44,249 nt of DNA from an uncultured Mycoplasmatota bacterium (GCA_900547995.1 URIY01000006.1:1-44249), one strand, 5' to 3'. Shown: positions 26,351 through 35,037, counted from the stretch's first letter. Numbers and translations are program-made. Notes: a model not told the origin generated them from the sequence alone.

Positions 26351-26917
26351 ATGAAGAACTATTATATTATTCATGGATTTATGGGAAGTAATATAGAAAA
26401 TTGGTTTCCTTGGTTTAAAGAACAAATTGATTCTGATAAATCTTTGTGTGTAATTCCACAATTTCCTATAGAGATAGATAAACATAATTATAATGAATGG
26501 AAAAAATTATTAGATGTATACTATAAAGAGTTTAATATGATTAACAATGATTCTGTTATTATAGGACATTCTACGGGTAGTATTTGTGCTCTTAAATATG
26601 TGTTAGAGAATAAAATTGAAATTGATAAATTAATATTAGTAAGTGGTTTTAATAATTATTTAGCACCTAATGAAAATGATATACACAATAAAATTAATCC
26701 GACTTATTATGTAGATGAAAATGAAATTAAAGAAATTAAAAAATATGCTAATGAGATAATTTGTATTTATGGAGATGACGATCCCTATATTCCACAAGAC
26801 GTATTTCATAAATTTGCTGAATTAATAGATGCCAAAGAAGTTATTATAAAAAATGGTGGTCATCTAAATACAAATTCAGGATATACTGAGTTTAATGAAC
26901 TACTTAAATATGTTTAA
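26351..26917 (+). CDS. RBBP9/YdeN-like alpha/beta serine hydrolase
   Basis: This 188-residue hydrolase has the oxyanion region IIHGFMGS, nucleophile elbow GHSTGS (Ser74), acid in GDDDPYIP (about Asp144) and His171 in NGGHLN, the complete triad of the small RBBP9 family. The substrate is unknown. I start at ATG 26351, eight bases after AAAGGAG, rather than at the ATG six codons earlier, which overlaps that site. A second, decayed copy of its C-terminal half lies at 22558-22818. Confidence 0.85.
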   Translation: MKNYYIIHGFMGSNIENWFPWFKEQIDSDKSLCVIPQFPIEIDKHNYNEWKKLLDVYYKEFNMINNDSVIIGHSTGSICALKYVLENKIEIDKLILVSGFNNYLAPNENDIHNKINPTYYVDENEIKEIKKYANEIICIYGDDDPYIPQDVFHKFAELIDAKEVIIKNGGHLNTNSGYTEFNELLKYV

Positions 26918-26918
26918 T

Positions 26919-26960
26919 AACACACGATAATTACAATGTCAATTTGCAAGTGTGTTTTTC
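26919..26960 (+). terminator. Probable terminator of the hydrolase gene
   Basis: AACACAC (26919-26925) and GTGTGTT (26950-26956) close a hairpin ending in a T run, starting two bases after the stop codon. A 12-bp perfect hairpin TAAAAGCTATGA/TCATAGCTTTTA (26981-27010) follows. Confidence 0.55.
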
Positions 26961-27013
26961 TAAATTGTCAAAATTTATATTAAAAGCTATGAAATTAATC
27001 ATAGCTTTTAATA

Positions 27014-27043
27014 TGCAAAATAAAACTCACACAAAGTGTGAGT
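27014..27043 (-). terminator. Terminator of tRNA-Gly
   Basis: On the minus strand ACTCACAC-TTT-GTGTGAGT is followed by TTTTATTTTG, about 12 bases after the tRNA 3' end. Confidence 0.75.
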
Positions 27044-27054
27044 AATTCTCTCAA

Positions 27055-27128
<74 letters not shown>

Positions 27129-27204
27129 AATAACAGTAGGCAATATTAATTATACACTAATTTATATCATTGTCAATATGTTTAAATAAAAAAAACAAAA
27201 ATCC

Positions 27205-27615
27205 TGAATTTTAATTTGAAATTCCGCTTTTTGCAAAAAACGGAAATTAGTTTGATTATAGTATAATAAAATGTAAAATCAAGGGCGAATGTAATGAGTT
27301 TATAAAACCCTTGATTTTTAAATTTTATTGATTATAATAAGCATAACAAATAAAGCTTGTCTTTATTTGTTATCAACAAATTAATCAAGCATCCATATAA
27401 TTCTATGATGCTCTATATCATTGAAAACGGAATTAAGTTTTAAAAACGGAATTAACCCCGCATTTTTGTCGTGGAAAAATTTGTACATTTTTGGACAAAA
27501 TTATAGACTTATTTCCGTTTTATATATTATTTTTCAGAAATAAGTCTTGTATTTTAAATATTTGATAAAAAAGCGGAATTTAGTCAAAAAATTCACGAAA
27601 AAAACAAAAATTTAT
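27205..27615. other. Structured gene-free region between tRNA-Gly and sufU
   Basis: No coding frame is visible. There are several perfect inverted repeats: AAAATCAAGGG/CCCTTGATTTT (27275-27318), ATAACAAATAAAG/CTTTATTTGTTAT (27343-27373) and AGACTTATTTC/GAAATAAGTCT (27505-27547). There is also a two-copy 19-bp tandem of AAAACGGAATTAA (27424 and 27443). CGGAA or TTCCG occurs six times. It may encode a small RNA, or be a relic of a mobile unit. A possible TATAAT lies at about 27262. Confidence 0.5.
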
Positions 27616-27623
27616 ATAAAATA

Positions 27624-27652
27624 TTGCCTTTGTTTTTTAAACATATTATAAT
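27624..27652 (+). promoter_or_regulatory. Promoter of sufU
   Basis: TTGCCT (27624-27629), a 17-bp spacer and TATAAT (27647-27652) lie just upstream of the GAGGTGA ribosome site and ATG of sufU. Confidence 0.6.
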
Positions 27653-27673
27653 CTCTTATAGAGGTGACTAATT

Positions 27674-28117
27674 ATGGATTCTAATATGAAAAGAAGTATT
27701 ATTCTTGAACATTATCAAAATCCTAAAAATAAAGGATTAATTGATGACAATTCATATATAAAAATTAATATGAATAATGAAAGTTGTATTGATGAAATTA
27801 ATTTAATGGTTAAATTAGAAAACAATAAAATAGTTGATATAAAATTTGATGGAGAAGCATGTGCTATTTGTACAAGTTCAACATCCATAATGATAGAAAC
27901 TTTAATAGGAAAAACACTTGAAGAAGCAACAAATATATTCAATAATTTTAATAATATGTTAGATGAAAAAGAATATGATAGTAATATTTTAGAACAAGCT
28001 AATGTTTATGATGATATATATAAACAACCAAATAGAAAAAAATGTGCATTACTTCCATGGTGGGGAATAGAAAAAGTATTAAATAAAGAAGAAAATGATA
28101 AAAAAATTAATAAATAA
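27674..28117 (+). CDS. sufU: SufU iron-sulfur cluster assembly protein
   Basis: This 147-residue SufU/IscU-like protein begins with the conserved RSIILEHYQNPKNKG. The zinc/cluster ligands are visible: Cys38 and Asp40 (ESCIDEI), Cys63 (GEACAIC) and Cys124 (RKKCALLPW). In Gram-positive bacteria SufU takes sulfur from the cysteine desulfurase SufS to the SufBCD scaffold. Only SufB is encoded next to it, so sufC, sufD and sufS must lie elsewhere or be absent. Confidence 0.9.
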   Translation: MDSNMKRSIILEHYQNPKNKGLIDDNSYIKINMNNESCIDEINLMVKLENNKIVDIKFDGEACAICTSSTSIMIETLIGKTLEEATNIFNNFNNMLDEKEYDSNILEQANVYDDIYKQPNRKKCALLPWWGIEKVLNKEENDKKINK

Positions 28118-28149
28118 GACTATTTTTGATAGTTTTCTTTTTCTTTTTT

Positions 28150-28185
28150 TTGTATAATGTTTTATAATGACTATAATATTATAGT
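28150..28185 (+). promoter_or_regulatory. Promoter with 16-bp palindrome upstream of sufB
   Basis: TTGTAT (28150-28155), 16 bp and TATAAT (28172-28177) form a promoter. The -10 box lies inside the perfect palindrome ACTATAATATTATAGT (28170-28185), a possible operator. A weak sufU terminator (ACTAT/ATAGT plus T run) lies at 28119-28140, so sufB may be transcribed separately. Confidence 0.45.
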
Positions 28186-28262
28186 GTTAATATATGATGA
28201 AAATTACTAGAAAGGAACTAATCAAATAGTATATTTAATTAATATGTTTATGATTATGTGTG

Positions 28263-29585
28263 ATGCAAATGATTACAAAAGAAAAAGGTTTATCACGAGA
28301 AAAGGTAATAGAAATTTCAAAAACTAAAAAAGAACCAAAATGGATGACAGATTTTAGGTTAATGGCTTTTGAAAAATTTATGCAACTACCTAATCCCAAT
28401 TTTGGGCCTGAATTAAAAATTGATTTTGATGATATAAATTATTATAAAAGAATAGATGATAAAGTTTATAATAATTGGGATAATGTACCAAAACAAGCCA
28501 AGGAAACATTTGATAAACTAGGTTTAAGACAAGCAGAATGCAAATACCTAGATGGTATGGGTGCACAGTATGATAGCGAAGTTATATATCATAATATGAT
28601 TGAGGAACTAGAAAAAAAGAATGTTATTTTTTGCGATACAGATACAGCGTTAAGAAAATATCCTCAACTTTTTAAAGAATATTTTAATAATCTTGTTAAA
28701 TTTGATGAGAACAAATATACGGCTTTAAATGGTGCGGTATGGAGTGGTGGAACATTTATTTATATTCCTAAGAATACAAAGTTAGATAGACCACTCCAAA
28801 GTTATTTTCGAATTAATACCAAAAATATGGGTCAATTTGAAAGGACAATAATAATTGTCGATGAAAATAGTGAACTTCATTATATGGAAGGATGTACTGC
28901 TCCAACATACACATCTGATTCTCTTCATGCAGCTGTTGTTGAAATTTATGTAAAAAAAGGAGCTAAATGTCGATATACAACTATTCAAAACTGGTCTAAT
29001 GATGTTTATAATCTTGTTACTAAAAGAGCCCAAGTGGAAGAAAATGGTATTATGGAATGGATAGATGGAAATATAGGATCTAAAATGAATATGAAATATC
29101 CTTCTTGTATCTTAACAGGTGAAGGAGCACATGGTACTTGTATATCTATTGCCGTAGCAGGACGTGGACAAGTTCAAGATGCAGGTGCCAAAATGATTCA
29201 TCTAGCACCCCATACAACAAGTGAAATTATTAGTAAGTCAGTTGCATCTAGCGGTGGAAATGCAAGTTATAGAGGTACAGTTAGAATAGGTAAGAAAGCA
29301 ATGCATTCTAAAAGTACGGTTAAATGTGATACTATTTTATTAGATGATTACTCTAAAAGTGATACTATTCCTAAAAATATCGTTGAAAATAATTCTAGTT
29401 ATCTTGAACATGAAGCAACAGTTTCAAGGATAAGTAAAGAAAAATTATTTTATTTAATGTCTCGTGGAATTAATGAAGAAAAAGCTAAAGAACTACTTGT
29501 TATGGGATTTATTGATCGATTTAGAGAAGAATTACCAATGGAATATGCTGTAGAACTTAATGCTTTATTAAAAAATTATTTTTAG
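28263..29585 (+). CDS. sufB: SufB, Fe-S cluster scaffold protein
   Basis: This protein of about 440 residues contains the SufB hallmarks TDFRLMAFEKF, WSGGTFIYIPK, HYMEGCTAP, YTTIQNWS and SYLEHEA.VS. In the SufBCD complex it assembles and transfers Fe-S clusters. It is slightly shorter at the N-terminus than typical SufB. GTG 28260, ATG 28263 and ATG 28269 are all possible starts and none has a good ribosome site (AGAAAGGA lies about 45 bases upstream), so the 5' end is uncertain. Confidence 0.9.
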   Translation: MQMITKEKGLSREKVIEISKTKKEPKWMTDFRLMAFEKFMQLPNPNFGPELKIDFDDINYYKRIDDKVYNNWDNVPKQAKETFDKLGLRQAECKYLDGMGAQYDSEVIYHNMIEELEKKNVIFCDTDTALRKYPQLFKEYFNNLVKFDENKYTALNGAVWSGGTFIYIPKNTKLDRPLQSYFRINTKNMGQFERTIIIVDENSELHYMEGCTAPTYTSDSLHAAVVEIYVKKGAKCRYTTIQNWSNDVYNLVTKRAQVEENGIMEWIDGNIGSKMNMKYPSCILTGEGAHGTCISIAVAGRGQVQDAGAKMIHLAPHTTSEIISKSVASSGGNASYRGTVRIGKKAMHSKSTVKCDTILLDDYSKSDTIPKNIVENNSSYLEHEATVSRISKEKLFYLMSRGINEEKAKELLVMGFIDRFREELPMEYAVELNALLKNYF

Positions 29586-29625
29586 TATAAAAAAGTTTTT
29601 CTTTAATGTTTTTTATACAAATTTG

Positions 29626-29681
29626 GGAAATCTGTATACAGAAATCGGAAATCTGTATACTTTTTTTATACAGATATTTCT
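29626..29681. repeat. 21-bp tandem repeat with palindromes upstream of ssb
   Basis: GGAAATCTGTATAC occurs at 29626 and 29647 (period 21). The first copy is part of the perfect palindrome TCTGTATACAGA (29631-29642). An inverted copy TATACAGATATTTC follows at 29667-29680 across a T run. It could be a sufB terminator, a regulator-binding cluster for ssb, or both. Confidence 0.6.
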
Positions 29682-29743
29682 TTTTTCTCATTTGCGTTAT
29701 TATAAAGAATCATATATATTGGTTGCGAAAGGAGGGAAAACTT

Positions 29744-30082
29744 ATGCTTAATCAGGCTGTTTTGGTTGGAAGATTAGTAAAAGATCCAGAATTACATGAA
29801 ACGGAATCTGGAAATAAAGTAACTAGTATTACACTTGCTGTTCCAAGAAATTTTAAGAATGTAAATGGTGAATATGATACAGATTTTATTTCTTGTGTAT
29901 TATGGAAAGGTGTTGCTGAAAATACAGCTACATATGTAAAAAAAGGTGATTTAGTAGGTGTAAAAGGTCATTTACAAACACGAAATATGGAATTTGATAA
30001 TGAAGTTAAAAGAAATATAACAGAAGTAGTTGCTGAAAAGGTTACTTTTTTATCTAGTAATAGAAATAAAGAGGAAAATTAG
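29744..30082 (+). CDS. ssb: Single-stranded DNA-binding protein, short form
   Basis: This 112-residue OB-fold protein starts MLNQAVLVGRLVKDPEL with LAVPRNF and DFISCVLWKGVAENTATYVKKGDLVGVKG, the classic SSB core. The start at 29744 follows a perfect AAAGGAGGG. It ends RNKEEN immediately after the OB fold. The flexible linker and acidic C-terminal tip (DDxIPF) that recruit repair proteins are missing, so this may be a secondary SSB rather than the only chromosomal one. Confidence 0.9.
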   Translation: MLNQAVLVGRLVKDPELHETESGNKVTSITLAVPRNFKNVNGEYDTDFISCVLWKGVAENTATYVKKGDLVGVKGHLQTRNMEFDNEVKRNITEVVAEKVTFLSSNRNKEEN

Positions 30083-30089
30083 CAATATT

Positions 30090-30121
30090 AAAACAGATAC
30101 CTTATAATGAGGTATCGTTTT
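30090..30121. terminator. Bidirectional terminator between ssb and the XRE gene
   Basis: GATACC (30096-30101) pairs with GGTATC (30111-30116). AAAAC on the left and GTTTT on the right extend the stem. It serves ssb on the plus strand and overlaps the stop of the convergent XRE gene. Confidence 0.6.
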
Positions 30122-30329
30122 GTTTACTACTAAGTTTTTTAATATCGTTATAAAAGATTTCATCCGGCGTCATATGAAAAACATCTGCAATTTTAACAGC
30201 CATATCATATGATAATCTGCGTTGATTATTTTCTATTTGCCAGTAAAATGGCTTACTTATGCATAACTTATTTGCCATATGCTGATAACTATAATTATGT
30301 TCTTCTCTTAAACTTTTTAATTTATTCAT
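30102..30329 (-). CDS. XRE-family helix-turn-helix regulator
   Basis: This small protein of 75 residues is a single Cro/C1-type helix-turn-helix (LREEHNYSYQHMANKLCISKPFYWQIENNQRRL) and has the MTPDEIFY ending common in stand-alone XRE regulators. The start ATG at 30329 has GGTGG upstream. The promoter TTGAAA/17/TATAAT lies just before. Targets are unknown. Confidence 0.82.
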   Translation of the reverse strand: MNKLKSLREEHNYSYQHMANKLCISKPFYWQIENNQRRLSYDMAVKIADVFHMTPDEIFYNDIKKLSSKQNDTSL

Positions 30330-30352
30330 TTTAACCACCAACCCTTATATTA

Positions 30353-30381
30353 ATTATAAGTTAATTATGACTTTTTTTCAA
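30353..30381 (-). promoter_or_regulatory. Promoter of the XRE gene
   Basis: On the minus strand TTGAAA (30376-30381) and TATAAT (30353-30358) are exactly 17 bp apart, 24 bp before the start codon. Confidence 0.6.
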
Positions 30382-30458
30382 TTAAAATGTTATCTAATAA
30401 TTAATTTTATAGATATGTAAAGCATAATGTAAATACGGTTTTAATTTAAGATTGATGT

Positions 30459-30467
30459 TGGTATAAT
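30459..30467 (+). promoter_or_regulatory. Extended -10 promoter of the phosphorylase gene
   Basis: TGG-TATAAT (box at 30462-30467) is 17 bp before the ATG. The -35 region is poor (TTTTAA). Confidence 0.4.
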
Positions 30468-30484
30468 AATAATGGTGATAATAA

Positions 30485-31759
30485 ATGAATATAATAGATA
30501 TAATTGAGAAAAAGAAAAAGAATATAGAACTATCAAAAGATGAAGTTACATATTTTATTAATGGTTATTTAAGTGGTGAGATTGCTGATTATCAAGCAAG
30601 TGCTCTTTTAATGGCTATTTATTTTAATGGTATGTCTGATGAGGAAACTTTTAATTTAACAGAAGTCATGCTAAATAGTGGTAATAAAATAGATTTATCA
30701 TCTATTAATGGGATTAAGGTTGATAAACATTCAACAGGCGGAGTTGGAGATAAAACAACCATTATTCTTGCCCCTTTAGTTGCGTCAACTGGTGTATGTG
30801 TTGCTAAAATGAGTGGTAGAGGACTTGGACATACGGGTGGAACGATTGATAAATTAGAATCTATTGATGGCTTTAATACATCACTTAAAGAAGAGGACTT
30901 TATTAAACAAGTTAATGATATCAAAGTGGCTGTCACTGGTCAAACAGGAAATGTTGCCCCTGCCGATAAGAAGATTTATGCTTTAAGAGATGTTACAGGT
31001 ACAGTAAATTCTATTCCTTTAATTGCTTCTAGTATTATGAGTAAAAAGTTAGCTAGTGGTGCTGATAAAATTGTTATTGATTTAAAAGTAGGAAATGGTG
31101 CCCTTATAAATAATATAGAAGATGCTAGAAAACTTGGACACTTAATGGTTAATATTGGTAAGAAGTTTGATAAACAAGTAATATGTTATTTAACCAATAT
31201 GAATGAGCCACTTGGGAATAGTATAGGTAATGGACTTGAGGTTTTAGAAGCCATAGACGTATTAAATAATAAAGGACCAGAAGATTTAAGAAATTTAGTT
31301 ATTGAACTTGGTGGTGCTATGGTAAGCTTAGGAAAAAATATTTCTCTTGACGCTGCTAAAGAAGAAGTAAAATCTAATTTAGAAAATGGAAAAGCATATA
31401 ATAAGTTCTGCGAATTTGTAAAATATCAGGGTGGTAATATACACGATATTAAGATTGCTAAAAGTATTTTTTCTCTTAAAAGTAGTGTAAGTGGCTTTAT
31501 AACGAGTATTGATACATTAAAACTTGGTGAAATAGCTCGTATGCTAGGTGCAGGAAGACTTACTAAAGATGATAAAATAGATTATGGCGTTGGTATTGTT
31601 TTAAACAAAAAAGTTGGTGATTTTATTATTGAAAATGAAGAATTACTTAAGATATATTATAATGAAAAAGATATTTCTATAGGTGATGTGTTGTCATGCT
31701 TTACGATAGAAAAAGATTATCATGAAAAAGAACCATTAATTTATGAAAAAATCGCATAA
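30485..31759 (+). CDS. pdp: Pyrimidine-nucleoside phosphorylase
   Basis: This 424-residue enzyme has the family signature in the segment KMSGRGLGHTGGTIDKLES and the phosphate-binding DKHSTGGVGDKTT. It cleaves thymidine, uridine or deoxyuridine with phosphate to base and (deoxy)ribose 1-phosphate. The length is normal. Bacilli usually have the broad-specificity Pdp rather than DeoA, hence the symbol, which is inference. It has its own promoter and no operon partner. Confidence 0.9.
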   Translation: MNIIDIIEKKKKNIELSKDEVTYFINGYLSGEIADYQASALLMAIYFNGMSDEETFNLTEVMLNSGNKIDLSSINGIKVDKHSTGGVGDKTTIILAPLVASTGVCVAKMSGRGLGHTGGTIDKLESIDGFNTSLKEEDFIKQVNDIKVAVTGQTGNVAPADKKIYALRDVTGTVNSIPLIASSIMSKKLASGADKIVIDLKVGNGALINNIEDARKLGHLMVNIGKKFDKQVICYLTNMNEPLGNSIGNGLEVLEAIDVLNNKGPEDLRNLVIELGGAMVSLGKNISLDAAKEEVKSNLENGKAYNKFCEFVKYQGGNIHDIKIAKSIFSLKSSVSGFITSIDTLKLGEIARMLGAGRLTKDDKIDYGVGIVLNKKVGDFIIENEELLKIYYNEKDISIGDVLSCFTIEKDYHEKEPLIYEKIA

Positions 31760-31797
31760 ATAAATTTGTAAACTTTTGTCAACATTTGTAATTTTAG

Positions 31798-31826
31798 TTG
31801 AAAGAAAATAAAAGGTATTATATTAT
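31798..31826 (+). promoter_or_regulatory. Promoter of rpoZ
   Basis: TTGAAA (31798-31803), 17 bp, then TATTAT (31821-31826). GAGGAG and ATG follow. Confidence 0.65.
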
Positions 31827-31848
31827 TAATTAGTAGAGGAGTGATAAG

Positions 31849-32049
31849 ATGATATATCCATCTATCGATAAACTATTGAATCAGGTTGGTTCAAAGTATT
31901 TATTAGTAAACATTGTTTCTAAAAGAGTTCGTGAAATGAAGGCTACAGGTCATTATCAAATGGCTTCAAAAGACTATGTTTCTAAAAAAGATATTGGTAA
32001 AGCTTTAGAAGAAATATCTAAAGATATGATTCATTTAAAGGATAATTAG
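31849..32049 (+). CDS. rpoZ: RNA polymerase omega subunit
   Basis: This 66-residue protein has the omega pattern PSIDKLLNQVGSKYLLVNIVSKRVRE followed by SKKDIGKALEEI, here as short landmarks at residues 4-29 and 46-57. Omega stabilises the beta' subunit of RNA polymerase. The expected partner gmk is not adjacent. AGAGGAG precedes the start. Confidence 0.85.
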   Translation: MIYPSIDKLLNQVGSKYLLVNIVSKRVREMKATGHYQMASKDYVSKKDIGKALEEISKDMIHLKDN

Positions 32050-32077
32050 TTAGAGTTAAACTAGTTATTTTTTTTTG

Positions 32078-32105
32078 TTTACTTTTTTTCAAACTAAGGT
32101 ATAAT
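32078..32105 (+). promoter_or_regulatory. Promoter of uvrA
   Basis: TTTACT (32078-32083), 16 bp, then TATAAT (32100-32105). No LexA-like box was recognised. Confidence 0.5.
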
Positions 32106-32150
32106 AATATAAGAAAGAAAGCCAAATTGAAATAAGCAAGGGATGATAAA

Positions 32151-34961
32151 ATGGATAAAATTATTGTAAAAGGTGCACGTGAAAATAATTTAAAAAATAT
32201 AAGTATAGAATTGCCTAAAAATAAACTTATTGTTATGACAGGGGTAAGTGGTAGTGGTAAAAGTAGTCTTGCCTTTGATACTATTTATGCTGAAGGACAA
32301 AGACGTTATGTTGAAAGTTTAAGTGCATATGCAAGACAGTTTTTGGGTGGTAGTGAAAAACCAGATGTTGATAGTATTGAGGGACTTAGTCCATCTATAA
32401 GTATTGATCAAAAAACAACTAATAAAAATCCGCGAAGTACTGTTGGAACGGTTACAGAAATATATGACTATTTAAGACTCTTATATGCTAGAATTGGTAT
32501 TCCATATTGTCCTATTCATCATAAGCCAATTACAAGTCAAAGTATTGAAGAAATGACTAATCAAATTCTAAAATTAGAAAATGGTACAAAAATAAGAGTA
32601 TTAAGTCCCGTTGTTCATGGGGAAAAGGGAACATTTAAAGATTTATTCAGTTCACTTATGAAAGATGGATACATTAGATTGCGTGTTGATGGTGAAGAAT
32701 TAGAAACTAGTGAAGCCAAAGAACTAGAAAAAAATAAAAAACATAATATAGATGTTATAGTCGATAGATTAATTATTAGAGAAGATATTAGAAGCAGATT
32801 ATATGAAGCTATTGAGGCAGCATCCAAATTATCACATGGTAAAGTTGTTATTGATGTCATTGGTGCTGATGAGATTATTATGAGTGAAACTTACGCATGT
32901 CCTGAATGTGATTTTTCTCTTCCTGAACTTGAACCAAGAATGTTTTCCTTTAATGCACCTTATGGTGCTTGCCCTGATTGTAAGGGACTTGGTGTTAAAT
33001 TAAAGATAGATGAAGATTTAATTATACCAAATCGTGATCTTAGTATTAATGATGGAGCAATCGTAGCTCTTAATTTGAGTGATGAAAATAGTATTTATAG
33101 TACACAAATTACTGCTGTGGCAAAACATTATGACATTGATTTAAATATACCAGTAAAAAAACTAGAAAAAGAAAAATTAAATTATATTTTATATGGATCA
33201 AAAGATATACTAGATTTTCATTATGTTTCTAAAAATGGTAATACAAGAAATAGTAAAGATTATTATGAAGGCGTTATACCTAATTTAGAAAGACGTTATA
33301 TTGAAACAAAAAGTGGTTGGATTAGAGACTGGATTGAACAATTTATGACTGAACTACCTTGTCCAACATGTCATGGCTCTAGACTTGATGATTCAGTATT
33401 ATCTGTTCTTGTTGGAAAAAAGAATATTTATGAATTGACATTGCTTAGTATTGAAGAATTGCACGCCTTCTTTAATAATTTAAAACTTAATAAAGAACAA
33501 CAAGAAATATCTAATTTAATTATTAAAGAAATTAATTCAAGATTAAGTTTTTTAATAAATGTTGGTTTGTCATATCTTACACTTGCACGCAGTGCTGGTA
33601 CTCTATCAGGAGGTGAAGCACAACGTATTAGACTTGCAACCCAAATAGGTTCAAGACTAACAGGCGTTTTATATGTACTTGATGAACCATCTATTGGGCT
33701 ACATCAAAGGGATAATAATAGACTTATCAATTCTTTAAAAGAAATGTGTGATCTTGGAAATACTTTAATTGTTGTTGAACATGATACGGATACAATGCTT
33801 GCTAGTGATTATTTGGTTGATATTGGACCTGGTGCAGGACTTCATGGAGGTACAGTTGTTGCAGAAGGAACTCCAGAAGAGGTAATGAACAATAAAAATA
33901 GTTTAACAGGAAAGTATTTAACAGGAGAATTAAAAATAGAGGTCCCTAAAGTAAGACGAACTGGTAATAAAAAGTATTTAGAAGTAAAAGGTGCTAAAGA
34001 AAATAATTTAAAAAACATTAATGTTAAAATTCCACTTGGAACATTTACTTGTGTAACAGGAGTAAGTGGTAGTGGTAAAAGTACACTTGTAAATGAAATA
34101 ATATATAAAGCTGTATTTAATAAAGTTTATAAAGGAAAAGAAAAAGTAGGTAAATGTAGAGAAACTAAGGGATTAGAACATATTGATAAAGTAGTTGATA
34201 TTTCACAAACACCGATTGGTAGAACACCAAGAAGTAATCCTGCAACATATGTTGGTGTTTTTGATGATATTCGAGATTTGTTTGCAACCACAAAAGAGGC
34301 TAAATTAAGAGGTTATGATAAGAGTCGTTTTTCCTTCAATGTTAAAGGTGGCAGGTGTGAGGCATGTTGGGGAGATGGTGTAAAGAAAATAGAAATGCAT
34401 TTCTTGCCAGATGTTTATGTACCATGTGATGTATGTGGAGGAACAAGATTTAATCATGAAACCCTTGAAATAAAGTATAAGGGTAAAAATATTTATGATG
34501 TTCTAGAGTTAAGAGTAGAAGAAGCACTTGAATTTTTTGAAAATGTACCTAAGATTAAAGCCAAGTTACAAATGCTTGTTGATGTTGGTTTGTCATATGT
34601 AAAACTTGGACAAAGTGCTCCAACCTTATCAGGAGGAGAGGCAGGTAGAGTAAAACTTGCTAAAGAATTGCAGAAAAAACCAACTGGTAAAAGTTTATTC
34701 ATTTTAGATGAGCCAACAACAGGTCTTCATACAGATGATATCAAGAAATTGCTTGTTATATTGCAAAGAATAGTTGATAATGGTGATACGGTTCTTGTTA
34801 TTGAACATAACCTAGATGTTATTAAAGTTGCGGATTATATTATTGATTTAGGTCCAGAAGGTGGTGACGGTGGTGGACAAATAGTTGCAACCGGAACTCC
34901 TGAAAAAATTGCTGAAGTAGAGGAAAGTTATACTGGTCAGTTCCTTAAAAAATTATTATAA
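32151..34961 (+). CDS. uvrA: Excinuclease ABC subunit A
   Basis: This full-length 936-residue UvrA has two ABC modules: Walker A motifs GVSGSGKSSLAFD (about residue 30) and GVSGSGKSTLVNE (about 640), and signatures LSGGEAQRIRLA and LSGGEAGRVKLA. The zinc-binding Cys motifs CPECDF..., CPDCKG, CPTCHG and CEACWGDG/CDVCGG are present. It detects bulky DNA damage and loads UvrB in nucleotide excision repair. uvrB is not in the window. It is monocistronic, followed by a strong terminator. Confidence 0.97.
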   Translation: MDKIIVKGARENNLKNISIELPKNKLIVMTGVSGSGKSSLAFDTIYAEGQRRYVESLSAYARQFLGGSEKPDVDSIEGLSPSISIDQKTTNKNPRSTVGTVTEIYDYLRLLYARIGIPYCPIHHKPITSQSIEEMTNQILKLENGTKIRVLSPVVHGEKGTFKDLFSSLMKDGYIRLRVDGEELETSEAKELEKNKKHNIDVIVDRLIIREDIRSRLYEAIEAASKLSHGKVVIDVIGADEIIMSETYACPECDFSLPELEPRMFSFNAPYGACPDCKGLGVKLKIDEDLIIPNRDLSINDGAIVALNLSDENSIYSTQITAVAKHYDIDLNIPVKKLEKEKLNYILYGSKDILDFHYVSKNGNTRNSKDYYEGVIPNLERRYIETKSGWIRDWIEQFMTELPCPTCHGSRLDDSVLSVLVGKKNIYELTLLSIEELHAFFNNLKLNKEQQEISNLIIKEINSRLSFLINVGLSYLTLARSAGTLSGGEAQRIRLATQIGSRLTGVLYVLDEPSIGLHQRDNNRLINSLKEMCDLGNTLIVVEHDTDTMLASDYLVDIGPGAGLHGGTVVAEGTPEEVMNNKNSLTGKYLTGELKIEVPKVRRTGNKKYLEVKGAKENNLKNINVKIPLGTFTCVTGVSGSGKSTLVNEIIYKAVFNKVYKGKEKVGKCRETKGLEHIDKVVDISQTPIGRTPRSNPATYVGVFDDIRDLFATTKEAKLRGYDKSRFSFNVKGGRCEACWGDGVKKIEMHFLPDVYVPCDVCGGTRFNHETLEIKYKGKNIYDVLELRVEEALEFFENVPKIKAKLQMLVDVGLSYVKLGQSAPTLSGGEAGRVKLAKELQKKPTGKSLFILDEPTTGLHTDDIKKLLVILQRIVDNGDTVLVIEHNLDVIKVADYIIDLGPEGGDGGGQIVATGTPEKIAEVEESYTGQFLKKLL

Positions 34962-34967
34962 ATATCT

Positions 34968-34997
34968 AAAAAAGAATGAGTTTTCATTCTTTTTTTG
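34968..34997 (+). terminator. Terminator of uvrA
   Basis: AAAAAGAATGA and TCATTCTTTTT pair around GTTT and end in a T run, seven bases after the stop codon. Confidence 0.85.
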
Positions 34998-35037
34998 TGC
35001 ATTTTATCAGGAAATTAAAAAAAATTGAAAAAAAGTA

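Noticed and set aside
27369..27378. DnaA-box-like TTATCAACA suggesting a replication origin
   Set aside because: It is a single mismatched box, half inside an inverted repeat, with no dnaA/dnaN or box cluster nearby.
27424..27455. CRISPR-like repeat (two AAAACGGAATTAA copies)
   Set aside because: There are only two copies 19 bp apart, no regular spacers and no cas genes.
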